NCBI GenBank assembly: GCA_037176845.1
Contig: JAYKXP010000112.1
Location: 62,001-126,000 of the forward strand
Source: Paramarasmius palmivorus
Lineage: Eukaryota; Basidiomycota; Agaricomycetes; Agaricales; Marasmiaceae
Reading direction: 5' to 3'
Length of the DNA stretch: 64,000 nucleotides
In this document: positions 11,601 through 22,199 of the stretch, in pieces
Layout of the letters: every line of letters begins with the position of its first letter
Numbering within the stretch: position 1 is the first letter of the stretch
Position numbers and translations under genes: made by a program
The notes under the pieces: generated by a model
What the model saw: the letters and a program-made list of their open reading frames with translations, nothing else
Databases searched by the model: none
What the model was told of the DNA's origin: nothing

Positions 11601-14573
11601 TTGCTATCTACAAAGCTTGCCAGTAGCTTCGGACTCGGAGATTTAGATTAAGTCCCAATGATATAATAGGGGTGACTTTTTGTTCGTTAACGGGCGCGCG
11701 TTTCGAACGTTCATCCTGAAAAGACGAAGAGGACATACGATGATATGACATCGGCAGATAAAGCACCCTTGTTAACAGTACCCGATGGTAGCAGCTGTTC
11801 AGCCCAGGAAGCAGTTTAACCACCGTCTCGCACGGAGCTGATAAGACATTCTGCTCGCATCTCTTCTATGAACGTCGCGCCGTGAGATTGAGGGCCCAAA
11901 CATGCAAAGGTTGGTGTATGCCGAAGCTCCACAATTGTATTCGTTCGGGATACCCTAGCTTGTTCGCCGTCTCGGAAGAAGCACGAGAAGTAGGCCAGAT
12001 GTCAGAAATATACACCGCGCCAACAAAGGCGCCTGGAGCCCTGTCGGTGGCGTTTCGTTGCGCAGGTTCGAGTTACTTGTCAAAGTGGGTCACGGAGCAT
12101 GCGTGCTCCTGAAAAAAGATTCGTGATGAGACAAAGGTACTCCATGGCGGTAAGTGGGAGCTATCATGGATGGTTTGTTGCCCAAGGGAGAATCTTCGGA
12201 CAACGTTGCATAAAGGGATCCACAGCCGTCGCTGACATGGAATGTTTGACCGTTTGTCTTGATAAACGGATATCCAATTTACTTGGCCGTTGACAGGTAC
12301 TTATCTCCCAATCAAGATAGAATGTAGCAGACAAGTAGTCCGCCGGGAGAACATTGCAGCATGAAGAACTTGTCGGTTAGAAGTAGAGTCTGCCAAGACA
12401 TCTCCGCGGAACACCAAAACTTGGAATGTGGGAGGCACGACCTGCTGTTCCACCTCTCTCTTCCAGACGGAGGCAGCTTGTTCCGCCATATCAGCAGCTA
12501 GTAGAGTTCAAGGGCCATTCTGGAGAGATCCGCGAGGAACATACACACCAGAATAACTGTAAATCCAAGGATCGACTCGGAGCAGTGCACAAGAGACTCA
12601 GGAATAGATTTGAGGTACCAGTAGAACTAAACATAGACACGGAATTTGACAACGGAAGAATTTGAGCTTGAGGCCGCTCTGGAACTTGCCGTGATGGTGC
12701 AGCATTGGCTTGGTACTGGCATTGCACGCTTCCGGGTCGAGCGCCGCTACCCAGCTCTACCAACCATAGTTGTAGTGGTTGTCAAGCAATCAATGTGCTT
12801 TCCAAGTAGTTTGCGCCCTTGTTATAATGCAGTTGCAACCCCAGAAGCCGAGAGATTACTTCTAAACTACTTCCGTTCCGTGGAAGTGATCAACGGGTGA
12901 CGCAACTCCGTGAGAGATGGACGGGAAAAAATGCATTCGAGTGGTTGAGAGAAGTCGCTGCTGTGCGCTGGCAGCTCTTCAGCTGAGGAATGGTGTCAAC
13001 TCCGAGGACAACCTCGTAGAGAAGCATTTTCAGAGAAAGAGTAACACTCGCAGACGCGTTAGTTCTAAGCATGACATTCGAACGTGAAGAAAATAGTGTG
13101 CACTGCACAAAGAAGACTGAGTTCCATGTCAGCATCTAGGAATGTTGGTCTTTGAAGTTGGAGTATCTTGAACGCTTATCTGGGTAGCTTTGGTTAAGAG
13201 CCGATAGATTGTACCCTATTCTAGAGATCGATGGGAAAATAAACGGTGTGATGAGGTCCAGGAGAGCAAGCCATAAGGTTCTCTGGGATAAGGGTGCGAG
13301 AGCGAGTGCTGAGAAGAAGTAACTTGACCACGAAGCCTTATATTTAGAATGAAGGAACGTGTTAAGGTCCAGAATGGCTTGTAGAGACAAATTGCCTATA
13401 TAAGGGCTTCCTCCTTCCACAATCATCGCGTGCCCGCGTCGAGATCGATGATGACATGGGAAGGAATAGATACACTGTGTGAGCGCGGCCCAATGGACTC
13501 GGCCACACGTGAGTCGTTGTAGGAACAACGAAGTTACGTTTGAAATTAAGCCTGAGAGTTCGCCTCGTTCCGAAAAGCTGCAATGAGCCCGAGTCTATAG
13601 GGCCGTGGGTGCAAGCTGAGGATTCAATACAGTCGTCAATTTCGCCATTAAGGGAGACTAGCGGGTTAATGATGAATGTGAAAGTAGCTAGGCTCACCTG
13701 AGAATTCCTGTGCAATAAACTCCGTTATCCCGGATAGTCTACTTCTGTTTGCAATCTCCGTCCATACTGGTAGCGAGAGTAGGGTGCTTATCGACACTTG
13801 GCCGCTCGTCTATGTTCGTAGCACCCGCAATAACCGGAGAACCATAGGAAGCAATGGTAAGAATAGCTAACCAACATGATGCAATCGTGGAGTTATCGGT
13901 GAACTCCAAGAGCTCCTTCGCTACGAACGCAGACCCAGTCAAGCAGACAGCGCTAAGATAACCGTCCCGGTGTCCGGGAGATAGCAGGATGAGGGCGTAA
14001 CGTCAACCTGCGACAAAGGCTGTCCACGCATGGTGATTAGCGAGAGTCGTTCGGCGGTCTTCCTCGGACAAATTCCACACCTCGACCACGAGCTGTCGAA
14101 CAAACGTGAATGCTGTGTCTCGTAACAACAAGTGGTATTTCAGGACGCGAAGACTTACGGTTGATATGAGAAGAAAGGGCTTGAGAAGACCGGAATGAGC
14201 CAAGATTAGATATCACTGAATACATAGTGGCGAAGTGATCGTAAAACACGCGGAACAATGGGAGAAACCACACTCAATGTGTACCTGTAAGCCGGAAACT
14301 CGTCGGGAAAACAGCTCAGAGATGAAAAAAGGGTCAGATTACTGAGCAGAACCCAACATAAGGATGCTTACCTCCTTACCCCTGGCAAGAAGAGGCTGCA
14401 TATGGATCAGAGTGATATTCTCATATCCTTACGAGGGTAATCCTAATGTCAAAATAGAAGAGAAAAATCTGAAGGTTGAGATGGTGATCATCACTGTCAC
14501 GGAGAGAGCTCGGAGGTTCTCGTTAGTTTCCCACGAGTAGAAGGCCGCGTAAGAAGCAGAGCGCGGCCTATCT
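8671..14573. other. 6 kb gene-poor region
   Basis: Nearly 6 kb with scattered reading frames of 60-190 codons on both strands and no family I can recognise. The longest, minus strand 9332-9910, shows no domain. Minus-strand pieces between 12300 and 14300 have short hydrophobic runs and might be relics of a gene, but I could not join them through splice sites. No terminal inverted repeats or tRNA-like cloverleaf were seen. Confidence 0.45.
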
Positions 14574-14597
14574 TTGACCTTGACCTTGACCTTGACA
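14574..14597. promoter_or_regulatory. TTGACC hexamer array in proteasome-gene promoter
   Basis: Four head-to-tail hexamers (three TTGACC and one TTGACA) lie about 100 bp upstream of the PRE7 start codon, just before an ATATATAC stretch and a pyrimidine-rich leader. The array is seen directly. Its role as a binding site is inference from position. Confidence 0.45.
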
Positions 14598-14697
14598 GGC
14601 ATATATACATAGCTCCAGTTCGTCTCCTTCTTTTTTTCTTTCACGATCTCATCGTCGTTGTCGACACCCAGCTCAACACCCCCCTAAAACTTCTACG

Positions 14698-16447
14698 ATG
14701 CCCGACATGGTTTCTCTCGGTCAACCTCAACAGCGACAATTCAACCCTTACAGCGAAAACGGCGGCACGATATTGGCTATCGCTGGAGCAAACTTCAGCG
14801 TCATCGCCGGGGACACCAGACAGAGCGAAGGATACAACATCCAGACGCGCTATGCACCAAAGGTGTTTAGATTGTGAGCATACGCGTACACTATTCCGAT
14901 TTCTATCGAAGACTCATACCCTTCATAGAACTGATAAAGCAGTGTTGGCTGTGAATGGATTTGCGGCTGATGGCAATATGTTTGTGAAGAAGGTTAGGCA
15001 ACGGTTAGAGGTACGTAGGCTGTCGCTTGTCGGCGAAACTGTTCAAGTACTGACATTATCATCTTCACTTTGATCTAGTGGTATCGCCACGCTCACGCAA
15101 AAGATATGCCTTTGCGTGCAATCGCACGACTGATACAAACCATGCTCTATGCCCGCCGATTCTTCCCATACTATGTTTACAACATTCTAGGCGGTATAGA
15201 AGAAGACGGTGAGTACATTGATCCCAATTCAATCTGGAGTCTTGCACAGTCTTCTGTTTCCAATCACCCGCTCTCCGAATCACCGAGCTCCGCAACCTTG
15301 CGTCGACCTGTCGCTAGGATCTAAATGCGGTGGTTCATCATTCGATGACATATTTTCACCTCTTTTCTTTTCCTCTTTCTCCGAGCATGTACTTACATCG
15401 TAAAACATAGGATCTGGGGCTGTATACTCATTTGACCCCGTGGGCTCATATGAACGTGAATCATGTCGTGCAGCAGGCGCGGCGCAGTCACTCGTCCAAC
15501 CATTCTTGGATAACCAGGTACGGTTTGTTTCTATACCCTCATTCTTCCCTTGGCTCTTATTTCTTTTCACTTCCATCACTTATCTTTCATCGGGACCCAT
15601 TTGTATTTACTTTTTACTGCCTCATGACACCCTACATTCCGAGGATTACACTCCTTCGCTGTCACTCTTTCACATTCTACTCCGGTGATCGCCTCCCTTC
15701 GTGACCACCCCCGGCGTACTCGGGACGATTTGTTGGTGATGGGGTTCTGTGTTCTGTGTCTGGATCTGGATTTCTCTCCTTCGAGTTGCGTGTGCACCCG
15801 TTGGTTCGTTACATGCCTAGCGCTAGCAATATCCGATCCTTTTCCACGGACTTCTTCCGATCTTTTCTCGACATATTTGGGACTATACACTTTCGGGTTT
15901 TCTGCTGGGAAGCTGACGACATCGTGCGCTCACCGTACTCGTCGCTACCCGCTCTTGCGCCACTTCCTCCGCCTTTTCCATTGCTTCCTTGTAACGCGGG
16001 TACTAATTCGTTGTTCTTCTTTGACAGATTTACTTCAAGAACCAAAGGCCTGCCCCAGGAACGTCACACCCAACACACTTACCTCTCCACGAGGTGCTCG
16101 CGCTCGTGATTGACTCTTTCACCAGTGCCACGGAAAGACACATCGAGGTTTGTACTTTGGTCCTCAACTACATAGGTCATGAGACTGACGACTTTTTCCG
16201 CCTTTGTGTACTTTTCTCTCCGTCATCTCTTCCATCATACCTCTTGACGGATCAACATCGACGCTTCTTACCTGACATCAATCTACATTTTGCCTCTTAG
16301 GTTGGTGATGGTCTTGAGATCTATGTTGTTATGGCAAAGGGCAGTCCTTTGCAAGGACTGGAGAATGTTCCAGGTGTTCAAGAGATGACGCAGACGAGAG
16401 ATGGAGAGCGAATGTTCATCATCCGGAGAAACCTGAAGAGAGATTAA
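14698..16447 (+). CDS. PRE7: 20S proteasome subunit beta-6
   Basis: Non-catalytic beta-ring subunit of the 20S proteasome core, acting in cytosol and nucleus. Six exons join in phase: 14698-14873, 14929-15010, 15079-15208, 15411-15517, 16028-16147 and 16301-16447, giving 253 residues, the usual length. Family hallmarks are [16 protein letters not shown] near the N-terminus, [37 protein letters not shown] and a GSYER segment. A short propeptide precedes the mature part and, as expected for beta-6, there is no catalytic Thr. Intron 4 is 510 nt, about ten times the local norm, and intron 3 is 202 nt. Other introns here are 50-150 nt. A TTGACC array lies upstream. The RBR ligase gene follows on the same strand. 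Confidence 0.95.
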
Positions 16448-17117
16448 TCCGGAGAGGTGATGGTGGGGGATTCCTTACGACGGATGATTGGCGTTCTTTT
16501 TTTGAAAACGTTCACCCTCACATGCACTCTTGGGCTTCCAATTTCTCAGCCCTCAACAACAGTAATAACAACGCTCACTTTCTTCATCTCATCTTTCTTG
16601 CCTTGTACTACTGCAATGAAGCTTTCATCATCATCAGTCAAAACTAATTATTATTTTCTTCACTTGTGGATGTTCTCACTTTCCGATTATCGCACCACCT
16701 TCCATAGACTTCCACAATCTGTTCACGTCCTGCATGACCTTTCTTTACTCTCCCGTTCTGTTCTGTCTCTATCTTGTCGTTTGGCATGTGTCGTGGACCA
16801 CGTTATGATTTTCTTTTCTTTGACAACCAAGCGAAATTTACTTAGCTGCTACATACTGTATTGTACGTATCTGATTGTAGACGGAATCGTATTTTCCTCT
16901 TCCTCATTGCTATAATCAGTCGCGCTTCCGAAGTCGGCATCGGAATACGTCTTTCTGACAAACCACCACTTGTCTCGGGCAGTCCGAGTCACTCTGGAAA
17001 ACCGCCTCATGTTGTCCCTTGCTTCTCTCCACGCTCTTGATACTTGTACTTTGTCTCTCTAATATTTCTTGACGGAGTTCTAATACTGTACCCAACGGCA
17101 TTGGTTCGCTTGGAGTC
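16448..17117. other. Intergenic, AT- and pyrimidine-rich
   Basis: About 670 bp between PRE7 and the RBR ligase, probably a 3' UTR plus promoter. A 152-codon open frame at 16457-16915 is rich in Leu, Ser and Phe and reads like pyrimidine-rich non-coding DNA. Confidence 0.5.
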
Positions 17118-18898
17118 ATGGGCACCGAGGATGTCGACGAAACCCCCGACGAATGTGCCGCTTTGCAGAAGGAGGAAATAGAGGTTCTTGAGGTGAGCAT
17201 TCCTTCCATCTAATAAATGCCTCTGTCGCTGAACATAGGCGAAATTATTCAGTCTATATACCCGGATTATATCACGCAAAATCTCGCATCAGATGGTTCT
17301 TTCAAACTCGAATTACCTGTTGAATTCAATGAAGCTCGGACAGTCAATGTGCTGGGTGATAACTCATCATCAAGTGACCAGGAATCTTCATCCGTGTTGT
17401 TACAGCTGTCGACATTACCTCCACTTTTGCTACATGTCGTTCTTCCGCCGGCATATCCCATAAATGAGGCACCGACTCTTCTTTCTCTTCGCGCAACACA
17501 CTTGTGGCTCCAGGCACCTCATATCGCTCGGCTCCAGAGTCGATTGGCGGACATGTGGGAGGAGGCTGCTGGACAAGGGGTTTTGTACACCTGGGTCGAA
17601 TATCTTCATAACGGAGATTTCTTATTAGACGTGGGCATAGTGAACGAGACATCGAACGCAATAGAGTCAGTACCTTCTATCATCATTCCTTCCGGAAGAC
17701 TACAAATCAGTCTGAACTGGACCCTCCAAAACATAGCTGAACTGTAGCTCGTTGAGACGCAGCTACCTTTGGAGCACCCGTTCCTGACTGGTCTTGCCTC
17801 TTCCGTGTGCGAATATCCCTACCTTTTCATGTCGATATGTGCTGACGTACGATTCCCAGAGTACACCATCCGTCGCCACCACTCCTCGCAGCATTGCTCA
17901 ATGAACACCAAGCCCTTTCCCAGTCAAACACCTTCAACCAAACATCCTACCCTTGCTCGATATGCATGGACTACTTCAAAGGCTCTAAATGCCTCAAACT
18001 ATCATGTAATCACATTTTTTGCAGATCCTGTCTTCAGGACTTTTGGGGCCTCTGTATCAAAGAAGGAGACATCTCTCGTGTGGGATGCCCCGACCCCGAA
18101 TGCGTCAAACAAGGACGCGAAGCCACCGAGGAAGAGGTAGCACGAGTCGTTAGCGGAGGCGATGACGAGATTAGGCGGTGGAGATGGTTAAGAGAGAAAG
18201 CAGCTGTAGAGAGAGATCCGACGATTATGCACTGTCCAATGTCGTGGTGTCAAAAACCGGTGTTGAAACCTCGTCTAGCGGAGGGACAGGAAGAGTCTGG
18301 ATGGGATAGATTGAGAACTTGTCCTTCGTGTTCGTATTCCTTTTGTGCGTTTTGTAGGAGGACTTGGTAAGTTTCAGTTTCCCCTGTATCTCATGGTGTC
18401 GTATACTCAGACTCCTCGTAGGCACGGCCCAATAACCGCATGTCCCATCTCAACCTCAGAGACTATCGTCCTCGAATACCTTGCTCTACCTGAGGATTCT
18501 GCTCAACGCACAACTATGGAGCGCCGGTTTGGCAAGAAAACCATCATCAAGCTGATTGATACATACCACGAGGAACAAGCCAACAAGGCATGGCTCGAAG
18601 CGTCGACAATGGCGTGCCCTGGGTGCGGAATGAACGTGGAGAAAAATCTGGGGTGTAATCATGTACGTTTTCATATTCATTCTCTCGCTGTCGTGTTGGT
18701 TCTCATGCTATTGATATCTAGATGACATGCGTCAAGTGCAAGGTCCACTTTTGTTATAAATGTGGGGAGAAGCTGAATCCTGCCAACCCGTACAAGCATT
18801 TCAGTACCCAGGGGCAGAAGTGCTATAACAAACTGTTTGATTTCAACAGTCAGGGCGATATGGACGATTGGGAGTTTGAAGGATGGGGTGATCTGTGA
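17118..18898 (+). CDS. RWD-RING-IBR-RING2 E3 ubiquitin ligase (RNF14/Itt1 type)
   Basis: RBR-class E3 that receives ubiquitin from an E2 on a RING2 cysteine before passing it to the substrate. Exons: 17118-17192, 17253-17743, 17860-18366, 18422-18662, 18722-18898, about 496 residues. The RWD domain starts at EEIEVLESIYPDYI, formed across intron 1. RING1 begins CSICMDYFKG with CNHIFCRSC. The IBR has CPSCSYSFCAFC, and RING2 reads ACPGCGMNVEKNLGCNHMTC, with the GCNHM cysteine in the catalytic position, then CVKCKVHFCYKCG. The C-terminal tail ends in acidic and aromatic residues as in RNF14. The intron 17744-17859 is least certain: its GTAGCT donor is weak and a small exon could hide in its 116 nt. 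Confidence 0.9.
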
Positions 18899-19408
18899 CA
18901 CAGACTGTACATAGCACACGCTGCGGAGTTATTTTAGTGTTTGGTCATGATGCACGATGAAACGATGGTTCCCATAGCATTGCATCCATTCTCGTCGGTA
19001 CAGAAACTCAACCTCCATTCACCGTGTACAATATAAGTCAAAAGAGTGTCTAGGGCTTGCCATTGTGAAGGTATGTGTAATACATACGAAGAAAACAAAA
19101 AAGATGCGATACTAGTAGAGGAAAAGTTCGACGATAGTAGAATGTAAAAAGGGTATCTAAGTGATACTAGGGTACGTACTCCGAACACATCCAGCGGCCA
19201 GAATATAAGAGAAAGTCCACCGCAGCAGTGCTGTCAAAATGGAGAGTTCAAGATGTACGTGCGTGTACGAAGGAGTAAAAGGATGCGGTGACGGAGATAA
19301 TGAGGGCCTGTGCGACGGAATTACTTTAAGCATGCTACGAAAACCAAGTCCAAAGCACCCAACGAGCGGAGACAAACAAACACGACTACAACGGTCCCAA
19401 GTTGTTCT
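18899..19408. other. Convergent 3' region
   Basis: About 510 bp between the convergent RBR ligase and ROT1 genes. No coding signal or repeat seen; it should hold both 3' UTRs and polyadenylation signals. Confidence 0.5.
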
Positions 19409-20241
19409 CTATAGGACTGAAGAGGCCACGGCAAAAGCGACCGATGCTCCCAGTGAAAGTACCGTCCATCTACCAACAACAGCTTCCTCGACGCCAGCAT
19501 TACTGCGTTTGGTCAGGGATCTCTTTCTTGTGCTGCCCGTTCCAGCCGAGGCGGCGGTGGTGTTCCGCAGTTTAGTCGTGGGCAACATGATCGGAGTAGT
19601 GGAGATCTGGAACATGGGTGCCACTGGGGTACCATCGAATCGCCATAGATGAAGTTTGGGTCCAAAGGTGGGATCCATGAATATTCTCCATTGTGTGATG
19701 AGCTCGGTGACGTTGATGTTTTCGAAGAAGTTCGATATGGGTGCACAGGGATCCTGGATTTGCTGGTATCCGTCACCGACGGGAGTGAGGGTCATTGAAC
19801 CGTTGTCGTTGAGCGTGTATGTGCCATGTGACCAGTACATGACTGCCGTTATGCAGTTAGGTTGCGAGGCATTGGAGTTCATCCTGAAACGTGCAATTTC
19901 GTACCAATTATCTCCGGAGCTGGTTATGTCGCTTAATACTTTGTTTTCGAATAGATGATGACACTTACAAAGAGGCTGACTCGCCAGTGTTTGGAGGATA
20001 TGTGAAAGATACATTGCTAGGGTTTGCGAAATCCTATGGTCTCGAGTTAGTCTCTACCAAAATTACAAACTGACAAATTACTCACAGGTCCAGTCTTGAC
20101 ATCCTTGTTACCTGTCGACCATGTGCCAATGATAGACGTTGCATTGTGTGCTGCATCGTATTGTATAGGTACTCCATTCTGTGCAACGGCGAGGGTTGCA
20201 AAGGCCAGGGCAGCAAGAGGGGTGAGATTCGAGATCATCAT
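19409..20241 (-). CDS. ROT1: ER chaperone Rot1
   Basis: Essential fungal ER-membrane chaperone needed for glycoprotein folding and beta-1,6-glucan or cell-wall integrity (known from yeast). Exons 20241-20086, 20033-19969 and 19931-19409 join in phase to 247 residues. A signal peptide (LTPLAALAFATLAVAQ) is followed by SIIGTWSTG, FANPSNVSFTYP, GDNWYEIARFRMN, CITAVMYWSHG, GDGYQQIQDPCAP and FDGTPVAPMFQIST, all Rot1 hallmarks. The C-terminus ends with a hydrophobic helix (WTVLSLGASVAFAVASSVL) that would anchor it in the ER membrane. Several N-x-S/T glycosylation sites are visible. The gene is convergent with the RBR ligase. Confidence 0.9.
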
Positions 20242-21650
20242 GGGGGTGTAGAGGTGAGGGTTGTAGAATATTTGGTGTCTTTCGATAGGGGAAAAGGAGG
20301 TGAATTCGAAGAATGCTTTTCTGCTCTGCTCAGTCTAGAGCTCAGCGAGGACGAGAGGAGAGAATATCAAGGAAAAAGGGTGGGAGACAGGCTGATGAGG
20401 GGGGTCGTCGAAGGGGATGATGAGAAACGAGTGGAGTGTTTTCCTTTGTCCTTGTTTGTTCTTCCTTCCTCTTGGGTGATCGTGAGCCTGGCAACCACGG
20501 CATTCGCCGCCGAGACCGACCGGATACAAGACCACTTTTCTTCTTCTCCGATGTTCCAAGTATCGAAATTTGTTTTTCGTACTGCCTCATTCATTCAAAT
20601 ATCTAGGAATTTCTCGCACTGAGACTGAGTTGGTAGACCAGATATTTTCAACGGTTTCTTATGACCGTACTGGCCGGGAGAACTTTGCACATGGTTCGCC
20701 GGTTGACCGGGTAACTATTTCTTGCACAATGACGTGGGGAAAGCTGTAATTCTTCTCAAGGCCTCTTGGAAGGACCAGAGAAGAACAGAAATGGAGTTTA
20801 TTGTTTGTCCAATGCCGTGGTAGTAATGAATAGGGGAATATATGGTGCGTTCAAAGCATTGAACTTGAAATTGGCTAGTTCTTTGACCAAACTCCCGCCA
20901 TGGTACAAACAAGTCGGTGCAAATTCGATCGTTCATTCGGGCGCCACGTCGGAGGCAGCGTCGGTAAGCGAGATCGTGCGGCGTGCCTAGGTGATGATGC
21001 ACGTCGAGCTGAAACTTGGAACGATGAAGGCAGTTCAGCGCCGAACTTATTTATTCACCGGAGAGGGTATGTAGTAGACGAAAATTGCATATTAATGGTG
21101 TAGAACGTGTGCGTTGGTTGCCTCTTGATGAACTATCTTATCTATATTCCAGCCTAGCGTCCGACAAGCATCTCGAATTCCCAAAGTGACCCTTGGTAAT
21201 GCGCGAATTTTGCCACAGCAGCTGGGGAGGGGAGACCAAGCGCATACGAAGTCAGACTGAGGAACCCCGAGATCGCTAGACAAGAGTCCATTTCATGGCA
21301 TGTCAATTTGCTCTGTAATTATATGGTCTAAGTTTGTTTCGCGTTGGGTACTGAAGAAACGACAAGGAAACCTAAGGCATATTACGGTGGATCAGTTCTT
21401 GGAAATCCAAGTTATCAAGCGAGCTGTCGAGCGCCGATGTCTGCCTAGGGGAGACTAAGTTAGACCCTGAACCCAGGGGTTCTTCGAGTAATGGATATCC
21501 GATTTTGCCAGAATCCGAGTCTTTGCTCCGAATATGGACGTCGACATCCATTACATGACTTGCAGTTGAATGGAAGAGAAAAAACAGGTCGGCTATCTAG
21601 TAGTAGTGGCGCTGGTGAACGATTAAATCATGTGATCCTGTGAATATTAG
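20242..21650. other. Intergenic, no gene recognised
   Basis: About 1.4 kb upstream of ROT1. A 158-codon frame at 20146-20622 overlaps the ROT1 start and is probably a shadow. Nothing else is supported. Confidence 0.45.
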
Positions 21651-21668
21651 TGTGACATATCTGTCACA
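21651..21668. promoter_or_regulatory. Inverted repeat upstream of snoRNA host gene
   Basis: Arms TGTGACA and TGTCACA flank a 4-nt spacer about 25 bp before a T9 tract and the presumed exon 1 of the snoRNA host. The inverted repeat is seen directly. A role as a factor-binding site is inferred. Confidence 0.4.
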
Positions 21669-21779
21669 GTTCGTCGCCATTTTTTTTTCTCCTCAGTCTC
21701 TCATCTGCTCGCACAGAGGCGCAAGAAGATTGATCAAGGTGAGTCTATTCCTCTGTTCTTCTGCACACTCTTTTTCTAT

Positions 21780-21881
21780 GTTATAAGATGAAGTATTACG
21801 GATGTTAAACGGGCCTAGCCCAAAAACTCCGAGAGCGCAAAAAACCGTGTGGATGTCTCCGTTGCCTTCCTTCTGACCAGT
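21780..21881 (+). ncRNA. C/D-box snoRNA, copy 1 (predicted snR52/U83-type guide)
   Basis: An intron-encoded box C/D guide for rRNA 2'-O-methylation. The C box is AAGATGA at 21785-21791 (one departure from RTGATGA), and the D box CTGA is at 21873-21876. The 12 nt directly before the D box, GTTGCCTTCCTT, pair with the universally conserved 18S segment AAGGAAGGCAGC with one G-U pair. The fifth-nucleotide rule places the methyl group on the fifth base, an A. By my recollection this is yeast 18S A420 (snR52) or human A468 (U83). A possible D' box CCGA is at 21829-21832. Copy 2 in the next intron shares these 3' elements. I see no terminal stem. Confidence 0.65.
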
Positions 21882-22002
21882 TTCCAGCAATTCGCATGAC
21901 CAGAGCTCTGATACTGACGCTGTCTTTCCAGATAATGAATGGCACGATGGTGACTGCATTGAAGCTTGGATATGGATGGTGAGTAGCCTTACCTTTTCAC
22001 CT

Positions 22003-22104
22003 TTCACCTGATGAACCCAACCGCGGATGTAAAGAGTTAAAGACTCGTAATCCGAGAGCGCATAACCCCATGTGGATTCTTCCGCTGCCTTCCTTCTGAT
22101 CCAT
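22003..22104 (+). ncRNA. C/D-box snoRNA, copy 2 (predicted snR52/U83-type guide)
   Basis: The second guide snoRNA, in intron 2 of the same host. The C box region reads CTGATGA at 22008-22014 and the D box CTGA is at 22096-22099. The C-to-D span is 92 nt, identical to copy 1. The guide GCTGCCTTCCTT at 22084-22095 pairs perfectly for 12 bp with 18S AAGGAAGGCAGC. It shares CCGAGAGCGCA and a TGTGGAT stretch with copy 1, while the sequence between the C box and CCGA differs, so any D' guide would differ. The pair looks like an intron duplication. Confidence 0.7.
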
Positions 22105-22199
22105 TATCTTTTTCTGACGTATTGTTGAAAGCTATATACTGACTCCTGTCTAGTAGGTTGATCAGAAGGTTCACATACACACGTCTCTTTCACTCTATT

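Larger units (their letters stand above)
21690..22190 (+). ncRNA. Spliced non-coding host gene of two snoRNAs
   Basis: Strong splice signals define exon 1 (ending 21738, GTGAGT donor), intron 1 (21739-21931), exon 2 (21932-21978, GTGAGT donor) and intron 2 (starting 21979, with an acceptor near 22155). The exons are about 50 nt and carry no meaningful reading frame; exon 2 could encode only about 15 residues from its ATG. Each intron holds one C/D-box snoRNA. The transcription start and 3' end are estimates. Hosting snoRNAs in introns of otherwise non-coding transcripts is common in fungi and vertebrates. Confidence 0.55.

Noticed and set aside
12060..12085. tRNA B-box-like GGTTCGAGT
   Set aside because: The following bases do not complete the B box, and no acceptor or anticodon stem can be drawn around it.
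12300..14280. Minus-strand hydrophobic pieces resembling a further membrane protein
   Set aside because: The family motifs seen in the 7-kb and 40-kb copies (IAPTLI-VRA, GFAY..NNL) are absent, and phases do not join. At best a relic.
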